Source of the DNA: Actinotalea sp.
GTDB lineage: Bacteria > Actinomycetota > Actinomycetes > Actinomycetales > Cellulomonadaceae
Assembly: GCA_014360395.1 (NCBI GenBank)
Contig: JACIXM010000462.1
Location: 1-13,979 of the forward strand
DNA length: 13,979 nucleotides
Direction of reading: 5' to 3'
Shown: one piece after another, positions 6,184 to 13,979 of the stretch
Numbering within the stretch: the first letter of the stretch is position 1
Layout of the letters: each line of letters begins with the position of its first letter
Position numbers and translations under genes: made by a program
Notes under the pieces: generated by a model
Told to the model about the DNA's origin: nothing
Database searches by the model: none
Seen by the model: only the letters and a program-made list of their open reading frames with translations

Positions 6184-7629
6184 TCAGGCCTGGGGCGGGC
6201 GCGTCATGGCCAGGACGTCCAGGGCCTCGTCGAGCTGGGCCTCGGTGACCTCGCCGCGCTCGACGAAGCCGAGGTCCACGACGGCCTGGCGCACCGTGAT
6301 GCCCTCCTTGACCGCGTGCTTGGCCACCTTGGCCGCCGCCTCGTAGCCGATGACCCGGTTGAGCGGCGTCACGATCGACGGCGAGGACTCGGCGTAGGCC
6401 CGGGCCCTCTCGACGTTCGGGGTGATCCCTGCGACCGTCCGGTCGGCCAGCAGGCGGGACGCGGTGCTCAGCAGTCGGATGGACTCCAGCGTGCCGAGCG
6501 CCATGACGGGGATCTGCACGTTGAGCTCGAAGGACCCGCTCGCGCCCGCCCAGGCGACCGTGGCGTCGTTGCCGATGACCCGCGCCGCGACCATGAGGAC
6601 CGCCTCGGGCACGACCGGGTTGACCTTGCCCGGCATGATCGAGGACCCCGGCTGCAGGTCAGGGATGAAGATCTCCCCGAGGCCGGTGTTCGGGCCGGAG
6701 CCCATCCAGCGCAGGTCGTTGCAGATCTTGGTCAGGCTCACCGCGATGGTCCGCAGCGCACCGGAGAGCTCGACGAGCCCGTCGCGGGCGCTCTGCGCCT
6801 CGAAGTGGTCCCGGGCCTCGGTGATGGGCAGGCCGGTGTCGTCCCGCAGCAGCTCGATGACCGTCTGCGGGAAGCCGGCCGGGGTGTTGATGCCCGTGCC
6901 GACGGCGGTCCCGCCCAGCGGTACCTCGGCGACCCGGGGCAGCGCGGCCTGCAGGCGCTCGATCCCGTAGCGGACGGCGGCCGCGTAGCCGGCGAACTCC
7001 TGGCCGAGCGTCACGGGGGTCGCGTCCATGAGGTGCGTCCGCCCCGACTTCACGACCGCGGCGAGCGCCTCGGCCTGCGTCTGGAGCGCCCCGGCGAGGT
7101 GCTCCAGGGCCGGCACCAGGTCCCGCACCACGCCCGCCGTCGCGGCGACGTGCACCGACGTCGGGAAGACGTCGTTGGAGGACTGCGAGGCGTTGACGTG
7201 GTCGTTGGGGTGGACCGGGCTGCCGAGGCGCTGGGAGGCGAGGGTCGCGAGCACCTCGTTCATGTTCATGTTCGACGACGTGCCGGACCCGGTCTGGAAG
7301 ACGTCCACGGGGAAGTGGGCGTCGTGCGTCCCGGCGGCGACCTCGTCCGCGGCGGCGACGATCGCGTCGGCGAGGCCCTCGGGCAGGACGCCGAGCGCGG
7401 CGTTGGCGCGCGCGGCCGCCTTCTTGACCCGCGCGAGGGCCTCGATGTGTCCCCGCTCCAGCGGGGTGCCGGAGATCGGGAAGTTCTCCACGGCCCGCTG
7501 GGTCTGCGCGCGGTAGAGCGCGTCCTGCGGCACGAGGACGTCGCCCATCGTGTCGTGCTCGACGCGGAAGCCGGGCGGCGGGGAGGCGGGGTCGGGGGTC
7601 GCTGCAGGCGTGACGGCGCTGTCGGTCAT
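6184..7629 (-). CDS. fumC: Class II fumarate hydratase (fumarase C)
   Basis: Fumarase C is a cytosolic homotetramer that interconverts fumarate and malate in the TCA cycle without an iron-sulfur cluster. The 481-residue protein has the superfamily motifs: [31 protein letters not shown], and the signature [10 protein letters not shown] at residues 328-337 with the mobile-loop serines. The length is normal. The ATG at 7629 is preferred to the in-frame ATG at 7638. Neither has a Shine-Dalgarno, but the 31 nt directly before 7629 closely match the 31 nt before the carbonic anhydrase GTG, and a CANNNT -10-like element lies 7 nt upstream, as expected for a leaderless message. Carbonic anhydrase lies upstream on the same strand, separated by a probable terminator. 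A strong hairpin follows the stop. Confidence 0.95.
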   Translation of the reverse strand: MTDSAVTPAATPDPASPPPGFRVEHDTMGDVLVPQDALYRAQTQRAVENFPISGTPLERGHIEALARVKKAAARANAALGVLPEGLADAIVAAADEVAAGTHDAHFPVDVFQTGSGTSSNMNMNEVLATLASQRLGSPVHPNDHVNASQSSNDVFPTSVHVAATAGVVRDLVPALEHLAGALQTQAEALAAVVKSGRTHLMDATPVTLGQEFAGYAAAVRYGIERLQAALPRVAEVPLGGTAVGTGINTPAGFPQTVIELLRDDTGLPITEARDHFEAQSARDGLVELSGALRTIAVSLTKICNDLRWMGSGPNTGLGEIFIPDLQPGSSIMPGKVNPVVPEAVLMVAARVIGNDATVAWAGASGSFELNVQIPVMALGTLESIRLLSTASRLLADRTVAGITPNVERARAYAESSPSIVTPLNRVIGYEAAAKVAKHAVKEGITVRQAVVDLGFVERGEVTEAQLDEALDVLAMTRPPQA

Positions 7630-7660
7630 GCGGGCCATTCTGGCAGCGGTCCGCCGGTGC
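7630..7660 (-). promoter_or_regulatory. Probable leaderless promoter of fumC
   Basis: On the minus strand the sequence ending GCCAGAATGGCCCGC directly abuts the ATG. CAGAAT ends 7 nt before the start codon, matching TANNNT except for its first base. Of the 31 nt, 23 are identical to the sequence before the carbonic anhydrase start. No Shine-Dalgarno is present. Confidence 0.5.
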
Positions 7661-7683
7661 TCCGGGCCGCCGGTCGGACCGGC

Positions 7684-7699
7684 TCCGGGACACCCCGGA
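7684..7699 (-). terminator. Small hairpin after the carbonic anhydrase gene
   Basis: TCCGGG (7684-7689) pairs with CCCGGA (7694-7699) across a 4-nt loop, starting 23 nt after the carbonic anhydrase stop on the minus strand. A further inverted repeat, CCGGTC-G-GACCGG, lies at 7670-7682. Together they may end that transcript before the fumC promoter. Confidence 0.4.
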
Positions 7700-7722
7700 C
7701 CGCGCGGGCGCCGGCGGTGGTG

Positions 7723-8376
7723 TCACTCCTCGACGGTGCCGGCCACCTCGACGAGCCGGACCCGTCCCTCGGCGAGGGCGTACTCGGCGCCGACGATCGC
7801 CACCCGGCCGGTCTCCACACCTTCGCGCAGGCACGCCGAGTAGCTCTGCAGCATCCGCACGGTCACGCGGACGTGCTCCTGCCCGAGCTCTGCGGCGCTC
7901 GGGGTGAGGGACGTGTGCGGCTCGCCCCCGCCGCCGTCGGCGGGGCGGGTCAGCGAGACCACGCTGGGGATGACGCGGTCGACGACGGCGCGGACGAAGC
8001 CCGTGGGCATGACGCCGGTGCGCAACGCGTCCACGGCCGCCCCGACGGCGCCGCACGAGTCGTGCCCGAGGACCACGACGAGCGGCGCACCGAGCATCTG
8101 GACGCCGTACTCGATGGAGCCGAGCACCGTCGTGTCGACGACGTGGCCGGCAGTGCGGACGACGAACAGGTCGCCCAGGCCCTGGTCGAAGACGAGCTCC
8201 GCCGCGACGCGGGAGTCCGAGCAGCCGAAGACGACCGCGAACGGTTCCTGCAGGCCGCTGACCGCGGAGCGGCGCTCCACGCCCTGGGACGGGTGCTCCA
8301 TCGCCCCGCGCAGGAAGCGGTCGTTGCCGTCACGCAGCGCGCGCCAGGCCTGGGCCGGGGTGAGGGTGCTCGACAC
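7723..8376 (-). CDS. Beta-class carbonic anhydrase
   Basis: This cytosolic zinc enzyme interconverts CO2 and bicarbonate. The 217-residue protein has the beta-class zinc ligands: Cys52 with Asp54-Arg56 in GCSDSRV, and His105/Cys108 in LGHDSCGA. The connecting segment DLFVVRTAGHVVD is also typical. The start is a GTG at 8376, chosen because family similarity (SSTLTPAQAWRALRDGNDRF) begins there and no upstream ATG fits. No Shine-Dalgarno is present, and its upstream 31 nt resemble those of fumC, so it is probably leaderless. It is divergent from the sugar importer, with a 162-nt gap. The bicarbonate supplied may serve carboxylases that refill the TCA cycle; its place beside fumarase is compatible with that but does not prove it. 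Confidence 0.93.
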   Translation of the reverse strand: MSSTLTPAQAWRALRDGNDRFLRGAMEHPSQGVERRSAVSGLQEPFAVVFGCSDSRVAAELVFDQGLGDLFVVRTAGHVVDTTVLGSIEYGVQMLGAPLVVVLGHDSCGAVGAAVDALRTGVMPTGFVRAVVDRVIPSVVSLTRPADGGGGEPHTSLTPSAAELGQEHVRVTVRMLQSYSACLREGVETGRVAIVGAEYALAEGRVRLVEVAGTVEE

Positions 8377-8407
8377 GCGGGCCAGTGTGGCGCACGGCGG
8401 CCGGTGC
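8377..8407 (-). promoter_or_regulatory. Probable leaderless promoter of the carbonic anhydrase gene
   Basis: On the minus strand the sequence ending GCCACACTGGCCCGC abuts the GTG start. CACACT ends 7 nt before it, in the same place as CAGAAT before fumC. The first 8 nt (GCACCGGC) and most of the last 15 nt are the same in both genes. Confidence 0.5.
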
Positions 8408-8526
8408 CGCCGCCCGGCTCCGCCGGGTCCGCGCCGGGGCGGCCGCGTTCCGGTGGCGGACCTGATCAACGGCAGGTAGGCATGAGCCACAGGGCGGCGA
8501 CGGGGTGGTGCGCGGCCCGTGAGGCA

Positions 8527-8533
8527 GGGGAGG
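8527..8533 (+). promoter_or_regulatory. Shine-Dalgarno that fixes the lpqY-like start
   Basis: GGGGAGG lies 5 nt before the ATG at 8539. An in-frame ATG at 8482 has only the weaker AGGTAGG before it. The rest of the 162-nt gap shows no clear -35/-10 pair or LacI-type operator; I see only the short palindrome TGATCA (8463-8468) and a 6-bp GC hairpin (8413-8427). Confidence 0.65.
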
Positions 8534-8538
8534 CGCCG

Positions 8539-9906
8539 ATGGTCGGCCGAGCACGACGACGCAGCCGACCGGGGGGCCCGCCCCAGGACCCGCCCTCCGC
8601 CGCCCGGCGGACGGGACCGGTCCGCAGACGCGCCGCCGTCGCCGTCGGCCTGGCCGCCGCGCTGCTCGCCACGACCGCGGCCTGCGGCGCCGAGGAGGGC
8701 CCGCCCACGCTGACCTGGTACATCAACCCTGACGCCGGCGGGCAGCAGCGCATCGCGCAGGAGTGCACCGAGGCCGCCGAGGGCGAGTACCGGATCGCCG
8801 TCGCGACGCTGCCGCGGGACGCCAACGCCCAGCGCGAGCAGCTCGCACGGCGCCTGGCGGCCCGGGACGCGTCGATCGACCTCATGAGCCTGGACCCGCC
8901 CTTCATCCCCGAGTTCGCCAACGCCGGCTTCCTCGCGGAGGTGCCCGACGACGTCGCCGAGCAGGCGAGCGAGGGCGTCGTCGAGGGGGCGCTCCAGGGC
9001 GCGACGTGGGAGGACCGGCTCGTCACGATCCCGTTCTGGGCCAACACCCAGCTGCTCTGGTACCGCACGTCGGTGGCCGAGGCGGCGGGCCTGGACATGT
9101 CCGAGCCGGTCACCTGGGACCAGCTCATGGAGGCGGCCGCGTCGCAGGAGGTCCTGCTCGGCGTCCAGGGCGCCAAGGCGGAGTCGCTCACGGTGTGGAT
9201 CAACGCGCTGGTCGCCTCGGCCGGCGGGGAGATCGTCGCCAACCCCGAGGCGGCGTCGGACGAGGTGGAGCTCTCCCTCGACAGCGACGCCGGCCGTGAG
9301 GCCGCGCGGATCCTGCAGGCCATCGGTCAGCAGGGCCTCGGCGGCGCCGGGCTCCCGACCGCCGACGAGAACGCGTCGCTGGCCCTGTTCCAGGGCGACC
9401 GCGGCTCCTTCATGGTCAACTGGCCGTTCGTCTGGACCGCCACCGAGGGCGCCGTCGAGGACGGGTCGGTCGACCAGGCGGTCCTGGACGACATCGGCTG
9501 GGCCATGTACCCCGCGGTCGCCGCGGGCAGCGAGGCCCGGCCGCCGTACGGGGGCATCAACCTCGGCGTCGGTGCCTTCTCCGACCACCCCGACCTGGCC
9601 CTCGCGGCGGCGCTGTGCATCGTGGAGCCCGAGCGGCAGGCCGCGTACTTCGTCTCCGACGGCAACCCGCCGTCGGCGACCGCGGCGTACGAGGACCCGG
9701 AGGTCCAGGAGGCCTTCCCGATGGCGGACCTCATCCGCCAGTCCCTCGAGCAGGCGGCACCGCGTCCGCAGACGCCGTTCTACAACGAGATCTCGGCGGG
9801 GCTGCAGGAGACGTGGCACCCGGTCGGCGCGGTCGCGCCGGACCGGACGCCGCGGACCTCCGGGGAGTTCATCACCGCCGTCCTGCGAGGGGAGCAGCTG
9901 CTGTGA
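8539..9906 (+). CDS. lpqY: LpqY-like trehalose/alpha-glucoside-binding lipoprotein of an ABC importer
   Basis: This is the extracytoplasmic solute-binding protein, lipid-anchored to the outer face of the membrane, that hands the sugar to SugA/SugB. Residues 1-48 are a signal peptide with a long basic n-region (RARRRSR, then VRRR) and the core AAVAVGLAAALLATTAAC; the predicted lipidated residue is Cys49. The mature part follows the remembered M. tuberculosis LpqY closely in LPRDANAQREQLARRL, LMSLDPPFIPEFANAGF, NTQLLWYR, GGINLGVG and AAPRPQTPFYNEI. These include the Asp, Asn and Arg positions that bind trehalose in LpqY. Trehalose is therefore the best guess; maltose or other alpha-glucosides remain possible. 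At 455 residues it has normal length. The start was set by a strong Shine-Dalgarno. Its stop overlaps the sugA start (GTGA). Confidence 0.88.
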   Translation: MVGRARRRSRPGGPPQDPPSAARRTGPVRRRAAVAVGLAAALLATTAACGAEEGPPTLTWYINPDAGGQQRIAQECTEAAEGEYRIAVATLPRDANAQREQLARRLAARDASIDLMSLDPPFIPEFANAGFLAEVPDDVAEQASEGVVEGALQGATWEDRLVTIPFWANTQLLWYRTSVAEAAGLDMSEPVTWDQLMEAAASQEVLLGVQGAKAESLTVWINALVASAGGEIVANPEAASDEVELSLDSDAGREAARILQAIGQQGLGGAGLPTADENASLALFQGDRGSFMVNWPFVWTATEGAVEDGSVDQAVLDDIGWAMYPAVAAGSEARPPYGGINLGVGAFSDHPDLALAAALCIVEPERQAAYFVSDGNPPSATAAYEDPEVQEAFPMADLIRQSLEQAAPRPQTPFYNEISAGLQETWHPVGAVAPDRTPRTSGEFITAVLRGEQLL

Positions 9907-10898
9907 GCGCGACCGTCCCCGCGGCCCAGGGGAGCCGCACCGCCGAGGTCGAGCCGGGCACCGGTCGCGGTCGCGGCGGTCGTCCCCGCCGTGCACCTCG
10001 TTCCGAGCGGGCCCGTGCCGAGGCCCGCCTCGGCTGGTACCTCGCCGGGCCGGCCTTCGTCGTCATGCTGGCCGTCACGCTCTACCCGATCCTGCAGGCG
10101 TTCTGGGAGTCGCTCTTCAACTACCGCCTCACGGCGCCCGAGGAGCGGGGTTTCATCGGGTTCGGCAACTACGGCGTCATCCTCACCGACCCGGTGTTCT
10201 GGCGGGCCCTCGGCGTGACGACGCTCATCATGGTCGCCTCCGTGGTGGTCGAGCTCGTGCTCGGCTTCGCGCTCGCGCTGGTCATGCACAAGGCGATCCG
10301 CACCTTCCGGGGTCTCCTGCGCACCGCGATCCTCGTGCCCTACGGGATCATCACGGTGGTCTCGGCCTTCGCCTGGTTCTACGCGTTCGACATCAGCTCG
10401 GGGTACGTCAACCGCTGGTTCGAGTGGGTGCCGGGCATCGACGCCGACCTCAACTGGTTCGCCAGCCAGGGCACGAGCCTCTTCGTCATCATCGCCTCCG
10501 AGGTGTGGAAGACGACGCCCTTCATCTCCCTGCTGCTGCTCGCGGGCCTGGCGCAGGTGCCCGGGGACCTCGACGAGGCGGCCGCCGTCGACGGCGCGAC
10601 CTGGTGGCAGCGGATGCGGCGCGTCACCATCCCGAACATGAAGGCGGCGATCATGGTCGCCGTCCTGTTCCGCGCGCTGGACGCGTTCCGGATCTTCGAC
10701 AACGTGTTCATCATGACCAACGGCGCGAACGGCACCGAGGTGCTGTCCCTCCTGGCCTACCGCCAGTCGATCTCCCGGCTGGAGATCGGGCTCGGCTCCG
10801 CCCTGTCGGTGCTGCTCTTCGCCTGCGTCATCGTGATCTGCGTCGTCGCGATCAAGCTCTTCAAGGTCGATCTGGCCGGCGCGAGGGGGGAGCGGTGA
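9903..10898 (+). CDS. sugA: ABC sugar importer permease, SugA-like
   Basis: This is one of the two membrane permease subunits of the importer (MalF/SugA type). It has 331 residues: an Arg-rich cytoplasmic N-terminal tail of about 40 residues, then six hydrophobic segments, the first being YLAGPAFVVMLAVTLYPI. The EAA loop that docks on the ATPase begins at Glu225 (EAAAVDGATWWQRMRRVTIP). The GTG start overlaps the lpqY stop by 4 nt and has GAGGGGAG (9887-9894) 8 nt upstream. The next gene begins within TGATG, so translation of the three genes is coupled. Strict assignment to trehalose rests on the LpqY neighbour. Confidence 0.9.
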   Translation: MSATVPAAQGSRTAEVEPGTGRGRGGRPRRAPRSERARAEARLGWYLAGPAFVVMLAVTLYPILQAFWESLFNYRLTAPEERGFIGFGNYGVILTDPVFWRALGVTTLIMVASVVVELVLGFALALVMHKAIRTFRGLLRTAILVPYGIITVVSAFAWFYAFDISSGYVNRWFEWVPGIDADLNWFASQGTSLFVIIASEVWKTTPFISLLLLAGLAQVPGDLDEAAAVDGATWWQRMRRVTIPNMKAAIMVAVLFRALDAFRIFDNVFIMTNGANGTEVLSLLAYRQSISRLEIGLGSALSVLLFACVIVICVVAIKLFKVDLAGARGER

Positions 10899-11740
10899 TG
10901 AGCGGCCTGAGCACCCGGCAGCGGGTCCTGTGGGTGGCGGTGGCCGTGCTGGTCCTGCTGTACGCCCTGTTCCCCGTGGCCTCGATCCTCGCCACGAGCC
11001 TCAAGCCCGCCGGCGAGCTCCAGTCGGGGCGGTTCCTGCCCCAGAACCCGACGCTGGGCGCCTACGAGCAGATCCTCGTCGGCGGAGCGCAGGACCTGTT
11101 CCTGTCCGCACTGCGCAACTCCATCGGCATCTCGCTGATCGCCACCGCCATCGCGGTGATCCTGGCCACGCTGGCCGCCTACGCGATCGCCCGCCTGGAC
11201 TTCCCGGGCAAGCGCGTCGTGCTGACGGCGGCCCTCGGGGTCTCGATCTTCCCCGTGATCTCGATCGTCACGCCGTTGTTCAACCTGTGGCGCAACATCG
11301 GTCTGTACGACACGTGGGCGGGTCTGATCATCCCCTACCTGTCCCTGACGCTGCCGATCTCGATCTGGACGCTCTCGGCGTTCTTCCGCCAGATCCCCTG
11401 GGAGCTGGAGCAGGCCGCCCAGGTCGACGGCGCGACCACGTGGCAGGCCTTCCGGCGGGCGATCGTCCCGCTGGCCGCCCCGGGTGTCTTCACGACGGCG
11501 CTCATCGCGTTCTTCATCGCGTGGAACGACTTCGTCTACGGCATCTCGCTCACCTCGACGGAGGCGGCCCGGCCCGTGCCCGCGGCGCTGGCGTTCTTCA
11601 CCGGCGCCTCGCAGTTCGAGGAGCCGACGGCGTTCATCTCCGCGGCCGCCGTCGTCGTGACCATCCCGGTCGTGGTGCTCGTCGTCCTCTTCCAGCGGCA
11701 GATCGTCGCCGGACTCACCCAGGGCGCGGTGAAGGGATGA
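10898..11740 (+). CDS. sugB: ABC sugar importer permease, SugB-like
   Basis: This is the second permease subunit (MalG/SugB type), 280 residues. An N-terminal helix (VLWVAVAVLVLLYALFPVASIL) leads to the family motif ATSLKP, followed by further membrane helices. The EAA loop starts at Glu171 (EQAAQVDGATTWQAFRRAIVP). A late WNDFVYGISLTS segment is typical of MalG-type subunits. The ATG shares one base with the sugA stop (TGATG), and a GAGGGGGGAG Shine-Dalgarno (10882-10891) lies 6 nt upstream. An in-frame GTG directly before the ATG is a possible alternative. The stop overlaps a 16-codon ORF that leads to sugC. Confidence 0.9.
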   Translation: MSGLSTRQRVLWVAVAVLVLLYALFPVASILATSLKPAGELQSGRFLPQNPTLGAYEQILVGGAQDLFLSALRNSIGISLIATAIAVILATLAAYAIARLDFPGKRVVLTAALGVSIFPVISIVTPLFNLWRNIGLYDTWAGLIIPYLSLTLPISIWTLSAFFRQIPWELEQAAQVDGATTWQAFRRAIVPLAAPGVFTTALIAFFIAWNDFVYGISLTSTEAARPVPAALAFFTGASQFEEPTAFISAAAVVVTIPVVVLVVLFQRQIVAGLTQGAVKG

Positions 11741-11787
11741 CCGCCACGCCCACCCCCGCACCGTCCACCCACCCGTCGACCACCTGA
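11737..11787 (+). CDS. Possible 16-residue coupling ORF between sugB and sugC
   Basis: The ATG overlaps the sugB stop (ATGA), and the frame ends at TGA 11785-11787, which lies against the sugC Shine-Dalgarno (GAGGAGA, 11786-11792). The peptide is almost only Thr, Pro, Ser and Ala, with no recognisable domain. If translated, ribosomes would finish at the sugC start region, so its role would be translational coupling rather than a functional peptide. Confidence 0.3.
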   Translation: MTATPTPAPSTHPSTT

Positions 11788-11797
11788 GGAGACACCG

Positions 11798-13093
<1,296 letters not shown>

Positions 13094-13097
13094 CGGG

Positions 13098-13132
13098 CCG
13101 CCGGGAAGGGCCCTCCGACCCTGGTCCGGCGG
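13098..13132 (+). terminator. Weak candidate terminator after sugC
   Basis: CCGCCGG (13098-13104) can pair with CCGGCGG (13126-13132) across a 21-nt loop that itself holds AGGGCCCT (13107-13114). It lies 4 nt after the sugC stop, with no U-tract. In such GC-rich DNA a 7-bp stem may be chance. Confidence 0.3.
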
Positions 13133-13145
13133 TGGCGATCTTGCG

Positions 13146-13151
13146 TAGGGT
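13146..13151 (+). promoter_or_regulatory. -10 element of a probable leaderless GH15 gene
   Basis: TAGGGT fits TANNNT and ends 6 nt before the GTG start at 13158. No Shine-Dalgarno lies in between, so transcription probably begins at or near the start codon. A clear -35 box is not seen. Confidence 0.5.
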
Positions 13152-13157
13152 GCGGCG

Positions 13158-13979
13158 GTGCCCGTCACCCGACGCCGTCGTCGCCTGCTGGTCGGCAGCT
13201 CCGCGCTGCTGACCGTCGGGCTGCTCACGACGGGTGCGAGCAGCCCGGTGGAGCCCTCCTACGCGCTGATCCCGCTGTACTCCGACGGTGTCGCCCTGGA
13301 CGCCGACGGCGTGCCCCGCCTCGTGCCCGTCGGGTCCGAGGTCGTGGACGACCCCGACCAGCGCGCGCGGCAGGACGCCTGGCTCGCGCGGGGGAGCGTG
13401 CCCGGGCCCGAGCGGTACCGGCCGATGGCCGAGCAGGCGCTGCGCGACCTCGACGCGCTCGTCCTGGACAACGGGGCGTCCCTCGCGGCCGGCAGCCCGT
13501 ACTGGCGGTACGTGTGGCCCCGGGACGCCTCGTTCGCCGCGGCCGCCCTGGCGCGCACGGGGCACCCCGACGACGCCCACGCCGTGCTGGCCTACCTGGC
13601 GCGGATGCAGGACCTGAGCACCGTCGACGGGGTGCTGCAGGCGCGGTACCTGCCCACGGGCACCGGGGCCGTCCCGGACGCCCGCCCGCCCCAGCTCGAC
13701 GGCAGCGGGTGGGTCCTCTGGGGGGTGGCGCAGTGGTACGCGGCGGCCGGTCCCGGGCGGGGGGCGCAGCTGGAGGAGCTGCGCCCCCTCGTGACGTCCG
13801 CGGTGTCCGCGATCCGTGACCACGTCGACCCGACGACGGGGCTGAGCCCCGCCTTCCCCGACTACTGGGAGGTGTCGGAGCGCCGCCCGACCCTGGGCAC
13901 GATGGCGGCGCTGCTGACCGGCGCCCGCGCCGCGGCCCCGGTCCTGGCGGCCCTCGGCGAGCCGCCGGCCGGAGACCTG
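13158..13979 (+). CDS. Exported GH15-type glycoside hydrolase (3' end missing)
   Basis: The frame is open from GTG 13158 to the window end, 274 residues. Residues 1-30 look like a signal sequence or membrane anchor: TRRRRRLLVG, a hydrophobic core, then TTGAS. The arginines make Tat export possible but unproven. The following region has the glucoamylase-like (alpha/alpha)6-barrel motifs of family GH15: YWRYVWPRDASFAAAAL (Trp120-Asp123), QLDGSGWVLWGVAQW (Gln179, Asp181) and PDYWEV with Glu238, the likely general acid. GH15 includes glucoamylases, glucodextranases and trehalases, so the substrate is probably an alpha-glucoside. It lies 64 nt after sugC but seems to have its own promoter. Its position suggests that it works outside the membrane on substrates related to the importer. 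Catalytic residues of the second half are outside the window. Confidence 0.8.
   Translation, partial: MPVTRRRRRLLVGSSALLTVGLLTTGASSPVEPSYALIPLYSDGVALDADGVPRLVPVGSEVVDDPDQRARQDAWLARGSVPGPERYRPMAEQALRDLDALVLDNGASLAAGSPYWRYVWPRDASFAAAALARTGHPDDAHAVLAYLARMQDLSTVDGVLQARYLPTGTGAVPDARPPQLDGSGWVLWGVAQWYAAAGPGRGAQLEELRPLVTSAVSAIRDHVDPTTGLSPAFPDYWEVSERRPTLGTMAALLTGARAAAPVLAALGEPPAGDL

Noticed and set aside
7630..7638. Earlier fumC start (Met-Ala-Arg-Met)
   Set aside because: It lies inside the 31-nt block shared with the carbonic anhydrase promoter, which is aligned on the later ATG.
8413..8427. 6-bp GC hairpin in the carbonic anhydrase/lpqY gap as an operator
   Set aside because: Short all-GC stems are expected by chance in such GC-rich DNA and it has no distinctive sequence.
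5890..8538. Very long plus-strand open frame running into the lpqY-like gene
   Set aside because: It runs antisense through fumC and carbonic anhydrase, has shadow-like Arg/Gly/His composition, and only the part from 8539 shows family motifs, a signal peptide and a Shine-Dalgarno.
8482..8538. Earlier ATG for the lpqY-like gene
   Set aside because: It would add 19 residues before an already long basic signal peptide and has a weaker ribosome site than the ATG at 8539.

Overview
The window looks like ordinary chromosome from a very GC-rich actinobacterium. Third codon positions are almost all G or C, GTG starts are common, several genes seem to have no leader, and the closest remembered relatives of many products are mycobacterial (PhoH2, the short-chain Z-prenyl synthase, LpqY-SugABC). 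A Cellulomonas-like member of the Micrococcales is a reasonable guess but is inference. I see no tRNA, rRNA, CRISPR array, transposase, phage gene or integration scar.

Layout. (1) Positions 1-1787 (+): the end of a fused double-ATPase gene of an energy-coupling-factor (ECF) importer, overlapping its EcfT gene. The substrate-binding S component is outside the window. (2) 1846-3539: a TrhA/hemolysin III membrane protein (-) and a short-chain cis-prenyltransferase (+), divergent around a perfect 28-bp palindrome with a third half-site beside it. (3) 3540-5217 (+): a 313-bp leader containing a possible 33-codon ORF and hairpins, then phoH2 (PIN RNase plus PhoH ATPase). (4) 5246-5298: a perfect 19-bp stem acting as terminator between convergent genes. 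(5) 5322-8376 (-): a DUF6448 protein with a histidine-rich tail, class II fumarase and beta-carbonic anhydrase. The last two share a nearly identical 31-nt sequence directly before their start codons and have no Shine-Dalgarno, which suggests leaderless mRNAs. (6) 8539-13093 (+): a tightly packed lpqY-sugA-sugB-sugC-like operon for importing trehalose or a related alpha-glucoside. (7) 13158-end (+): the start of an exported GH15-type glycosidase with its own apparent leaderless promoter.

How the genes fit together. Regions 2-5 contain the same gene families found near Rv1085c-Rv1098c of M. tuberculosis (hemolysin-like, Z-FPP synthase, phoH2, fum), so this is probably an old housekeeping block. 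Regions 6-7 are a carbohydrate module: a lipoprotein captures the sugar, SugA/SugB pass it through the membrane, SugC supplies energy, and the exported GH15-like enzyme may release or process the substrate. No clearly new system is visible. The items most worth checking are the 28-bp operator, the phoH2 leader, the shared fumC/carbonic anhydrase start context and the mutually exclusive hairpins after fumC.
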